Source: an uncultured Verrucomicrobiota bacterium (GTDB taxonomy: Bacteria; Verrucomicrobiota; Verrucomicrobiia; Chthoniobacterales; SZAS-18). From it: DNA of 6,583 nt. Made by a program: the position numbers and the translations under genes. Positions 1-5,799 of this stretch are shown here, piece after piece. The notes beneath the pieces were generated by a model. It saw nothing but the letters and a program-made list of their open reading frames with translations. It searched no databases and had not been told where the DNA came from. Numbering within the stretch: position 1 is the first letter of the stretch; every line of letters begins with the position of its first letter. The DNA is taken from positions 1 through 6,583 of the forward strand of contig CALMOL010000425.1 of assembly GCA_937871685.1 (NCBI GenBank), in the 5' to 3' direction.

Positions 1-1968
1 GCCTTCGACGTGGCCGGGATGGACAACGCCGTGAAGCCCTGGGAGGACTTTTTCCGCTACGTGAATGGCGGCTGGATCGCGCGCAATCCCATCCCGCCCG
101 AGTTCACCCGCTGGGGTGCCTTCACCGAGCTGGCCGAGCGCAACCTCGCCGACCTCCGCGCGCTTTGCGAGGCCGCCGCCAATGATCCCGCCCTCAAGCC
201 CGGCACCAACCGCCAGCGCATCGGCGACTTCTACTTCGTCGGCATGAACGAGGCCGCCATCGAGAAGGCGGGCGCCGCTCCGCTCCAGGACGAGCTCAAG
301 CGCATCGCCGCCGTGACCACTCCCGAGCGCCTCGCCGCCGAGAGCGGCTGGCTGCGTTCCTTCGGCATCAACGCCCTGTTTTTCCTCGCCGCCGCGCAGG
401 ACGCCAAGGACGTGACCCAGCAGATCGCGCAGGTCTCCCAGGGCGGCCTCGGCCTGCCCGACCGCGATTACTACCTCAAGGACGACGACGATTCGAAGAA
501 GCTCCGCGACAAATACGTCGCGCACGTCGCCAAGATGCTCACGCTCATCGGCGACGCGCCCGAGGCCGCCGCCGAGAACGCCAAGAAGGTCGTCGCCGTC
601 GAGACCGAGCTGGCCAAGGCCTCGATGACCCGCGTGGAACTGCGCGACCCGATCAAGACCTACAACAAGCTGCCGCTCGCCGAGGTCGTCACGCTTGCGG
701 GCGACTTCCCGCTGAACGCCTACCTCACGGCCGCCGGCCGCGCGAAGCCCGGCACCGTGGTGGACGTGAATCAGCCCGAGTTCCTGCGCGCCGTGGGCCG
801 CCTGGCGAAGAGCGTGCCGATGGAGGATTGGCGCCACTACCTGCGCTGGCAGCTCGTCCACTTCGCCGCACCGTATCTCTCGAAGGCCTTCGTGGACGAG
901 GACTTCGCCATGTTCGGCCAGACGCTCACCGGCGCCAAGGAACTCAAGCCGCGCTGGAAGCGCGTGATCGCCGTGGTGGACCGCGAGGTGGGCGAGGCGC
1001 TCGGCCAGCTCTACGTCGAGAAGCATTTCCCGCCCGCCGCGAAGAAGGCCGTGCTCGCCCTCGTCGAAAACCTGCGCGTCGCCCTGCGCGAGCGTCTCGA
1101 CAAGCTCGAGTGGATGAGCCCCGCCACCAAGGCCGAGGCGCAGAAGAAGCTCGCCGCCTTCACCGTGAAGATGGGCTACCCGGACCATTGGCGCTCCTAC
1201 GCGCGGCTTTCCCTCGAGCGGAAGGATTCCTTCCTCCGCATGGTGATGGACTCCCAGCGCTTCGAGTTCAACCGCACCATGGACAAGATCGGCAAGCCCG
1301 TGGACCGCGGCGAGTGGCTGATCTCGCCGCCGACCGTGAACGCCTACTACAATCCGCCGATGAACGAAATCGTGTTCCCGGCCGGCATCCTCCAGCCGCC
1401 CTTCTACACCTTCGGCGCGGACGACGGGATCAACTACGGCGCCATCGGCATGGTAATCGGCCACGAGATGACCCACGGCTTCGACGACCAGGGCCGCCAG
1501 TTCGACGCTGCCGGCAACCTGCGCGACTGGTGGACCAAGGAGGACAACGACGAGTTTACCAAGCGCGCGAAAGTCATCATCGACCAGTTTTCCTCCTACG
1601 AGGTGATCGACGGCATGAAGGTCAACGGCGAACTCACCGAGGGCGAGAACATCGCCGACCTCGGCGGCCTGAAGGTCGCGTGGGGCGCCTTCCAAAAAGC
1701 CCTGGCCGCCAAGCCCGCCGCCCAGCGCGACGAGAAGGTGGATGGCTTCACGCCCGCGCAACGCTTCTTCCTCGGCTACGCACAGGTGTGGCGCGGGCAC
1801 GACCGCCGCGAGACCACAATCTTGCGCCTGAAGACCGACCCGCACGCGCCGCCCTACCTGCGCGTGAACGCTCCCCTGGCAAACCTGCCCGAGTTCGCCG
1901 AGGCCTGGGGCGCGCCCGCCGACGCCAAGATGATGCGCCCCGCCGCGGAGCGCGTGTCGATCTGGTGA
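1..1968 (+). CDS. M13 family zinc metallopeptidase (neprilysin/PepO-like), 5' end missing
   Basis: Zinc endopeptidase of the M13 family, which cleaves peptides and is normally exported to the periplasm or lipid-anchored. The frame is open from the first base (Ala-Phe-Asp), so the start and any signal peptide lie upstream; the GTG at 10 is unlikely to be the start because the family's FDxxGMD motif spans it. 655 residues are visible, against about 670-700 for full-length members. Counting from base 1, the N-terminal block GMDNAVKPWEDFFRYVNGGW opens the family domain. The substrate-binding NAYYNPPMNEIVFPAG begins at residue 447, the zinc site HEMTH is at 488-492, and GENIADLGG carries the third zinc ligand Glu549 and the conserved Asp553. 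The protein ends in RVSIW, the usual bacterial form of the conserved C-terminal Trp. All catalytic residues are present, so the enzyme should be active. Ala codons are mostly GCC. The substrate cannot be read from the sequence. Confidence 0.95.
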   Translation, partial: AFDVAGMDNAVKPWEDFFRYVNGGWIARNPIPPEFTRWGAFTELAERNLADLRALCEAAANDPALKPGTNRQRIGDFYFVGMNEAAIEKAGAAPLQDELKRIAAVTTPERLAAESGWLRSFGINALFFLAAAQDAKDVTQQIAQVSQGGLGLPDRDYYLKDDDDSKKLRDKYVAHVAKMLTLIGDAPEAAAENAKKVVAVETELAKASMTRVELRDPIKTYNKLPLAEVVTLAGDFPLNAYLTAAGRAKPGTVVDVNQPEFLRAVGRLAKSVPMEDWRHYLRWQLVHFAAPYLSKAFVDEDFAMFGQTLTGAKELKPRWKRVIAVVDREVGEALGQLYVEKHFPPAAKKAVLALVENLRVALRERLDKLEWMSPATKAEAQKKLAAFTVKMGYPDHWRSYARLSLERKDSFLRMVMDSQRFEFNRTMDKIGKPVDRGEWLISPPTVNAYYNPPMNEIVFPAGILQPPFYTFGADDGINYGAIGMVIGHEMTHGFDDQGRQFDAAGNLRDWWTKEDNDEFTKRAKVIIDQFSSYEVIDGMKVNGELTEGENIADLGGLKVAWGAFQKALAAKPAAQRDEKVDGFTPAQRFFLGYAQVWRGHDRRETTILRLKTDPHAPPYLRVNAPLANLPEFAEAWGAPADAKMMRPAAERVSIW

Positions 1969-1974
1969 GCAAGG

Positions 1975-2129
1975 CGCGGGAGGTCTTTATGAAGGGCGGG
2001 AGCTTGCTCCCGCTTTTAACACGGTCGCGCTTCGGACCGGGGGCGTGGATTTGCCGTCAGCTGCACCGACTTGGTCCGGAGGCGTGCTGAGAGCGGGAGC
2101 AAGCTCCCGCCCTCCATAGACCTCCCGCG
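1975..2129. repeat. REPIN/BIME-like element: two GC palindromes in inverted orientation
   Basis: Two arms, 1975-2020 and 2084-2129, are reverse complements of each other over most of their length. Exact blocks are 1975-1986 against 2118-2129 (12 bp) and 1993-2014 against 2092-2113 (22 bp), separated by a few mismatches and a 2-bp indel. Each arm also contains its own perfect 8-bp palindrome, GCGGGAGC-TT-GCTCCCGC, at 1996-2013 and in the AA-loop form at 2093-2110. A further CGGACC/GGTCCG pair lies inside. The whole unit can fold into one long hairpin or two short ones. This is the architecture of REP doublets mobilised by RAYT transposases. No RAYT gene is in the window, so mobility is inferred. 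The element fills most of the gap between two genes. Confidence 0.8.
1996..2017 (+). terminator. Hairpin plus T-run after the M13 peptidase gene
   Basis: A perfect GC-rich inverted repeat (GCGGGAG / CTCCCGC with a tight CTTG loop) lies 27 bases after the peptidase stop and is followed at once by TTTT (2014-2017). This is the form of a short rho-independent terminator. It is also the left palindrome of the REPIN-like element, so termination may be a side effect of the repeat. The T-run is short, which lowers confidence. Confidence 0.45.
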
Positions 2130-2134
2130 AGCCG

Positions 2135-2151
2135 CCTCTGCTGGCCAGAGG
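2135..2151. repeat. Small inverted repeat flanking the REPIN-like element
   Basis: CCTCTG (2135-2140) and CAGAGG (2146-2151) are reverse complements around a 5-base loop; the central CTGGCCAG (2141-2148) is itself palindromic. It lies 5 bases beyond the right arm of the larger element and may be part of a longer repeat unit on that side. No counterpart is seen on the left side, where the peptidase coding sequence begins. Confidence 0.4.
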
Positions 2152-2206
2152 GCCGCTCTTCCCTGCATGACGCTTCGCCGCGGGACCGCACGGTGCCGCT
2201 CACGCG

Positions 2207-2389
2207 ATGCGAAAGAAAACATTCAACCCCCCAATCCTCGTGTTCGCCATCCTTGGAATTCTTCTGCTCGTCGGATATGTCGCCGGATTGTTTCTCCACG
2301 TCGGCGGAGACGCGATCCACTTCGCGCTCGTCATCGCGCTGGTGATGATCACGCTCCAGCTCTTCATGCGCTCCGGCAGCCGGATCTAG
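2207..2389 (+). CDS. Small two-TM membrane protein, DUF5670 (lmo0937)-like
   Basis: A 60-residue protein that begins with a short basic segment (MRKKTF). Two hydrophobic stretches follow, about residues 9-31 and 36-54, split by a short loop LHVGGDAIH, and the tail is short and basic (RSGSRI). This length, the two hairpin-like membrane helices and the glycine plus Ile-His at the start of the second helix resemble the DUF5670/lmo0937 family of tiny membrane proteins, whose function is unknown. The basic N-terminus suggests both ends face the cytoplasm. No Shine-Dalgarno sequence is seen; the start is the only ATG that precedes both helices. The next gene follows after 45 bases, so the two could share a transcript. 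Family assignment is from recall of the pattern and is tentative; that it is a real membrane protein is more secure. Confidence 0.65.
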   Translation: MRKKTFNPPILVFAILGILLLVGYVAGLFLHVGGDAIHFALVIALVMITLQLFMRSGSRI

Positions 2390-2434
2390 CGGGCGCTTGC
2401 GCGGTGAGCGACGCCAGCGGATAGGCGGCGCGCA

Positions 2435-3151
2435 ATGATCGTCGTCACCTTCGCCATGGCGGAGGAGTCCAAGGACTTCCTCCCGCGCCTCGAGAACCGT
2501 CGCACCCTCGGAGGCCGGGCTGACCTGCCCGTCGTCGAGGGCACGCTCGGGGGCGAGAAGGTCCTCGTGGTTCATCTGGGCGTCGGGCCGCAGTCCGCCG
2601 CGCAGCGCTTGCAGGATTCCGGCGCGCTCAGCGGCACCGAGAAGCCGCGCCTGCTCCTCTGCCCCGGATACGGCGGTGGCCTCGGTCCCCACCTCGCGCA
2701 CGCCGACATGCTGCTCGTCGAGAACTACTCCGACCCCGCCCTGCTCGCCCGCGCCGAGGCAACGCTCGCGAGCGAGAAGGGCTTGCACCGCGGCCGGCTG
2801 ACCTCCGAGATGGTGGTGATCGAGTCCGCCGCCGACAAGGCTGCGCTCCACGCGAAGAGCGGCGCGCTCGCCGTGGACATGGAAACCGCGGCCGTGAAGC
2901 CGCTGTGCGATGCCGCCGGCGTGCCCATGCTCGCGCTGCGCGCCATCTCCGACGACGCTCAGACCACGCTGCCCGTGCCCGGCTACCTGCTGTGGGACTT
3001 GGAAACGCAGAAGCCCCCGCTGGGCAGGCTCGCCTGGCACCTCGTGAAGAACCCTCGCCAAATCGGCGCGCTGCGCCGCTTGCTCGCTTCCCTTGCCCCC
3101 GTCCGCGCCCGCCTGACCGACACCCTCCTCAAGCTGATCCCGAAGCTTTGA
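2435..3151 (+). CDS. Nucleoside phosphorylase-superfamily protein (MTA/SAH nucleosidase or HpnG-like)
   Basis: A 238-residue cytosolic protein of the PNP_UDP_1 fold, which cleaves N-glycosidic bonds of nucleosides. Visible marks are the opening strand MIVVTFAMAEES (MTA/SAH nucleosidases begin with a similar strand ending in acidic residues), the strand-turn VLVVHLGVGPQSAA at 43-56, and CPGYGGGL at 76-83. AVDMETAAV at 146-154 is the ribose-binding Met-Glu motif. RAISDDA at 169-175 carries the likely catalytic Asp. The C-terminal part, with HLVKNPRQIGALRRL at 202-216, resembles hopanoid-associated HpnG phosphorylases more than classic MtnN, so the substrate could be adenosylhopane rather than MTA or SAH. 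No hopanoid gene is near to support this. The length is normal for the superfamily. A 45-base gap from the small membrane protein gene allows co-transcription. The superfamily is secure; the exact reaction is not. Confidence 0.85.
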   Translation: MIVVTFAMAEESKDFLPRLENRRTLGGRADLPVVEGTLGGEKVLVVHLGVGPQSAAQRLQDSGALSGTEKPRLLLCPGYGGGLGPHLAHADMLLVENYSDPALLARAEATLASEKGLHRGRLTSEMVVIESAADKAALHAKSGALAVDMETAAVKPLCDAAGVPMLALRAISDDAQTTLPVPGYLLWDLETQKPPLGRLAWHLVKNPRQIGALRRLLASLAPVRARLTDTLLKLIPKL

Positions 3152-3171
3152 TTCCGGGTGCGGTGCAAGGG

Positions 3172-3352
3172 AGACAGGATTGCAGGATTTTCGGGATTCA
3201 CAGGATTGGGGATCGGTTCCCCTTCCTCCGCAAGCGTGCGGGTCGGTATCAGCTGCTGACTTGCTCGAAGGATCAAGGTCCCCGAGACGCAAGGCTCTCC
3301 CGGCCGCCCGCAGTCCCATCCCGTTAATCCTGAAAATCCCGTAATCCTGTCT
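3172..3352. repeat. Imperfect inverted repeat with 9-bp periodic arms between the phosphorylase gene and trpS
   Basis: The left arm at 3172-3208 and right arm at 3316-3352 are reverse complements at 31 of 37 positions by hand alignment, with about 107 bases between them. Two of the six mismatches become G-U pairs in + strand RNA. Each arm is itself a near-tandem repeat of about 9 bp: the left reads acaggattg, caggatttt, cgggattca, caggattgg; the right shows the complementary AATCCTG/AATCCCG units. It fills most of the 239-base gap. I recall similar AATCCTG-rich dispersed repeats in other bacterial genomes, but this is memory only. It could be a MITE-like element, a terminator of the phosphorylase gene or a structured leader of trpS. 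The interior shows no gene. Confidence 0.8.
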
Positions 3353-3390
3353 AAAATTCTCCCTCCCTTTTCGTTCGCTCCGCCTCGTCA

Positions 3391-4359
3391 ATGAAACGCA
3401 TCCTTTCCGGCATCCAGCCCTCCGGCGCGCTGCACCTGGGCAACTACTTTGGCATGATGCGCCCGGCCGTGGCGCTCCAGGCCGAGGGCGACGCCTTCTA
3501 CTTCATCGCTGACCTCCACGCCCTCACCACCGTGCACGATCCCGCCGCCCTGCGCGGCCACGTGCGCGACACCGCGCTGGACTTCCTCGCCTGCGGCCTC
3601 GACCCGGCGCGCAGCTGCTTCTTCCGCCAGTCCGACGTGCCCGAGGTCACCGAGCTCGCGTGGATCCTCTCCACCGCCATGCCCATGAGCCGGCTGGAGC
3701 TGGCGCATTCTTTCAAGGACAAGACCGCCCGCGGCCTGGAAGCCTCGCACGGCTTGCTGTCCTACCCCGTGCTGATGGCCGCCGACATCCTCCTCTACGA
3801 TTCCGACCTCGTGCCTGTCGGCCGCGACCAAAAGCAGCACTTGGAGATCACGCGCGACCTCGCCCAGCGCTTCAACGACCGCTACGGCGCGCCCGTGCTG
3901 CGCCTGCCCGAGGCGCTCATCGCCGAGAGCACCGCCGTGGTGCCCGGCCTCGACGGCCAAAAGATGTCCAAGAGCTACGGCAACGCGCTGGAGCTTTTCG
4001 CGGAGGAAAAGGCGCTCCGGAAAAAGGTCATGGGCATCGTCACCGACTCCACGCCGGTCGAGTCGCCCAAGCCCACCGAAGGCTCGATTCTCCTCGCCCT
4101 CCATCGCCTCGTCGCCTCGCCCGAGGACGCGGCGAGGATGGAAGACGAGCACCGCGCTGGCGGCGTCGGCTACGGCGACTTCAAAAAGCGCCTCTTCGCC
4201 GCCACCTGGGAATACTTCGCCCCCATGCGCGCCAAGCGCGCCGAGTGGGCCGCCGACCCCGCCGCCGTGGACGAGGTCCTCCGCGCCGGCGCCGCGAAAG
4301 CCCGCGGCGTGGCCACCGAAGTTCTCGCCCGGGTTCGGCAAGCGTGCGGGCTGCGGTGA
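3391..4359 (+). CDS. trpS: Tryptophan--tRNA ligase
   Basis: Class Ic aminoacyl-tRNA synthetase that charges tRNA-Trp with tryptophan using ATP; cytosolic and essential. The 322-residue length matches bacterial TrpRS. The HIGH-type signature is HLGN at residues 15-18 after SGIQPSGA, which is diagnostic. DLHALTT follows in the first half, VGRDQKQHLEITRDLA begins at 143, and the KMSKS loop is intact at 191-195 (GQKMSKSYGN). The ATG at 3391 is chosen because MKRILSGIQPSG is the standard N-terminus. There is no Shine-Dalgarno sequence; the start is preceded by a pyrimidine-rich stretch (about 3357-3389). The gene looks like a stand-alone unit behind the large inverted repeat, and no trp leader peptide or T-box is seen upstream. 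Ala codons are about two-thirds GCC, as in the peptidase gene and unlike the gene that follows. Confidence 0.97.
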   Translation: MKRILSGIQPSGALHLGNYFGMMRPAVALQAEGDAFYFIADLHALTTVHDPAALRGHVRDTALDFLACGLDPARSCFFRQSDVPEVTELAWILSTAMPMSRLELAHSFKDKTARGLEASHGLLSYPVLMAADILLYDSDLVPVGRDQKQHLEITRDLAQRFNDRYGAPVLRLPEALIAESTAVVPGLDGQKMSKSYGNALELFAEEKALRKKVMGIVTDSTPVESPKPTEGSILLALHRLVASPEDAARMEDEHRAGGVGYGDFKKRLFAATWEYFAPMRAKRAEWAADPAAVDEVLRAGAAKARGVATEVLARVRQACGLR

Positions 4360-4544
4360 GTCCAACGATGGGGTGGGCAGCGAGCCTAGGGTTTGCGCGG
4401 CCTGTGATCGGGCGGCGCCGGCGTTGCCCGAAAAGCGGCCGGCCTCCAAAGGGCAATGGTCGGCGAGACGATCGCGGTGGCGGATAATTTTTCTTGCGTC
4501 CGGGAATACGGTTCGCGTTCTATGGCTCAAGCACGTTGGACTTC

Positions 4545-5240
4545 ATGCCCTTCTCCACTTCGCGCCGTGCCTTGCTGGTCTTCGCCGACCCGCTGGCGCT
4601 GGACTTGGGCCGGCGGCGGTGGGGTGGGGCGCTTGCGCCGTTGCTTTCACCGCAGGGAAGGATCGAGGGGCCGTGGGCGGTGCACTGGTTTTCGCGCGGG
4701 CCGCGGATGGATGAACGGAGCGGCGTGGAATGGCACGCGCAGCGGGGTCGCGACTTCGCGGAGCGCTTGGAAAATGCGGTGGCGGAGCTGCGCGCGGCGG
4801 GCGCGGAGCAGGTCGTGATCGTCGGGCGAGATTGCCCCGGCCTGAGCCAGGCCGACATCGCCGAGGCGTTCGCGCGGATGGACGAGGGCGCGGCGCTGGT
4901 GCTCGGGCCGGATCACGGCGGCGGGTGCTGGCTCATCGGCCTCCCCGCGGGCGAAGACGGCGTGCTCGCTGGGATCGCTTGGAACCGCGGGATCGATTTC
5001 GAGATGCTCCGGCGGCGGGCCGGCCAGCGCGGCAGCGTGGCGGTGCTGGTGGCGCGAGGGGACTTGGATTCGACGGCCGCGCTCCGTCGCGCGGCGAGGC
5101 TTGAGCCGTCGCTGGCCGCGTTTGTCCCGGCGCTCGGCGCGATGGTCGCGTGGGCGGCGGCTCTCTTCCGGCCGCGCTTCGATCCCGCCCGGCACGCGTG
5201 GCGCGCGCGGCTGCAGCTTCCACCGCCGGTGGTGGCTTGA
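4545..5240 (+). CDS. DUF2064 / TIGR04282-type glycosyltransferase-like protein
   Basis: A 231-residue protein of the DUF2064 (COG3222) family, GT-A-like nucleotidyl/glycosyl transferases often found with radical-SAM genes; the substrate is unknown. The core match is VVIVGRDCPGLSQADIAEAF followed by LVLGPDHGGGCWLIGL, equivalent to the family's GSDCPxL and LGPaxDGGYYLIGL blocks. QRGRDFAERL before it also fits. The ATG at 4545 is preferred: it places RALLVFADP at the N-terminus, where the family has its first strand. An in-frame TTG at 4494 would add 17 unrelated residues. The usual PxxGxxKTRL nucleotide-binding segment after the first strand is replaced by a GRRRWGGALAPLL stretch, so activity may differ or be lost. 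Ala codons are about 29 GCG to 8 GCC by hand count, reversed from trpS. About 185 non-coding bases separate it from trpS. Confidence 0.8.
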   Translation: MPFSTSRRALLVFADPLALDLGRRRWGGALAPLLSPQGRIEGPWAVHWFSRGPRMDERSGVEWHAQRGRDFAERLENAVAELRAAGAEQVVIVGRDCPGLSQADIAEAFARMDEGAALVLGPDHGGGCWLIGLPAGEDGVLAGIAWNRGIDFEMLRRRAGQRGSVAVLVARGDLDSTAALRRAARLEPSLAAFVPALGAMVAWAAALFRPRFDPARHAWRARLQLPPPVVA

Positions 5241-5265
5241 CACCCTCAAGCGGAGTCGCTGTAAT
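5237..5265 (+). promoter_or_regulatory. Sigma-70-type promoter of the bufferin cassette
   Basis: A perfect -35 box TTGACA (5237-5242) is followed by exactly 17 bases and then TGTAAT (5260-5265), 5 of 6 to the -10 consensus. The -35 box covers the TGA stop of the upstream gene, so the promoter uses the first possible position. Transcription would start near 5272, giving a leader of about 178 nt before the bufferin ATG. This is the best promoter match I found in the window and suggests the cassette is transcribed independently of the DUF2064 gene. Confidence 0.65.
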
Positions 5266-5372
5266 GCGACCGCTTTGGCTGCTTCCCCCGGCGGCGAGGC
5301 CCTTTCCCCCTCTGCGCGTCCCCGCGCGCCTCCGATCCCGGCGTGGCTTTGTCGCCGGCCCATCGGCCCCAG

Positions 5373-5405
5373 ATTTGCGCGTGCCCAATCCCGGGCGCGG
5401 CAAAT
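5373..5405 (+). promoter_or_regulatory. Hairpin in the bufferin 5' leader
   Basis: ATTTGC (5373-5378) pairs with GCAAAT (5400-5405). After a bulged G on the right side, GCGT pairs with GCGC, and after a bulged G on the left, CC pairs with GG. This gives 12 pairs around a 7-base loop. It ends 44 bases before the bufferin start codon, inside the predicted leader. It has no T-run, so it is not a plain terminator; it could affect translation or RNA stability, or be an operator dyad (ATTTGC-N21-GCAAAT). No known riboswitch was recognised. Confidence 0.35.
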
Positions 5406-5449
5406 ACAGAGCAAGTCAGTCAGAACCCAAACATACCTCCCTCAGAATC

Positions 5450-5719
5450 ATGAAGACCTCCCACAAGACCGTGATCGCCGCCGCTGCCATGGCGGGCCTC
5501 TTCGCCGGCTCCGCTGCCGTCGCCGCCAACTCCAATGACCAGACGGCCGTCGCCGGCGTGTCCCTCCTCGGCAAGAAGGAGAAGGGCACCCACGCCTGCA
5601 AGGGCCAGAACGAGTGCAAGGGCCAGGGCGGCTGCAAGTCCGGCGACAACGGCTGCAAGGGCAAGAACTCCTGCAAGGGCAAAGGCGGCTGCTCGACCGA
5701 GAAGAAGGACAAGAAGTAA
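5450..5719 (+). CDS. bufA2: Bufferin-type metallophore precursor (BufA2-like), six-Cys secreted peptide
   Basis: An 89-residue precursor of a ribosomally made, modified copper-chelating peptide acting in the periplasm. Residues 1-26 form a Sec signal peptide: basic MKTSHK, a hydrophobic Ala-rich core, and AVAA as the cleavage region. A linker (27-48) follows, then the Cys/Gly/Lys-rich core 49-83 and a charged tail STEKKDKK. Cysteines are at 50, 56, 62, 69, 75 and 81, forming two CX5CX5C blocks, and most are followed by Lys-Gly. This fits bufferins whose cysteines are converted to thiooxazole-type copper ligands. The DUF692 enzyme gene follows after 80 bases, which strongly supports the assignment. 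The ATG at 5450 is chosen because the signal peptide starts there; in-frame upstream ATGs would bury it and would fall outside the predicted transcript. No Shine-Dalgarno sequence is visible. Family and role are inferred from pattern and neighbour; copper as the metal is from family knowledge. Confidence 0.82.
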   Translation: MKTSHKTVIAAAAMAGLFAGSAAVAANSNDQTAVAGVSLLGKKEKGTHACKGQNECKGQGGCKSGDNGCKGKNSCKGKGGCSTEKKDKK

Positions 5720-5799
5720 CCTTCGGTCGTTCCGCCGGTTCCGTCTCGGAAGGCGCGGTCCCATCCCACGCCTTCCTCCCTTCGCTCTTTCTCCTCCCG

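Noticed and set aside
828..2090. A 420-codon + strand frame overlapping the M13 peptidase gene
   Set aside because: It is an Arg/Pro-rich shadow frame within a gene that has all M13 catalytic motifs in the other frame.
2057..3391. A 444-codon open frame on the minus strand opposite the small membrane protein and phosphorylase genes
   Set aside because: It is a GC-rich shadow frame of low-complexity Arg/Gly/Ala/His sequence that runs through both repeat regions and shows no family motif.
4409..4430. Hairpin CGGGC/GCCCG after trpS as a terminator
   Set aside because: The stem has only 5 pairs and is followed by AAAA rather than a T-run, so it is not a convincing rho-independent terminator on the + strand.
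4494..4523. Possible promoter TTGCGT-18-TTCTAT before the DUF2064 gene
   Set aside because: The -10 box matches only about half of the consensus and the spacing is not ideal; chance match is likely.
3388..4530. A 380-codon open frame on the minus strand opposite trpS
   Set aside because: It is antisense to an unmistakable trpS; its His/Gly/Val-rich product is typical of the complement of GCC/GTG-rich coding sequence.
4494..4544. TTG start giving a 17-residue longer DUF2064 protein
   Set aside because: The added residues do not resemble the family; the ATG at 4545 sits just before its first conserved strand.
5150..5449. N-terminal extension of the bufferin from in-frame starts at 5150 or 5264
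   Set aside because: It would place up to 100 Pro/Arg-rich residues before a clean Sec signal peptide, and the predicted promoter lies at or after these starts.
5720..5753. Attenuator hairpin (CCTTC/GAAGG) between the bufferin and DUF692 genes
   Set aside because: Only five continuous pairs around a long loop and no T-run; too weak to call.
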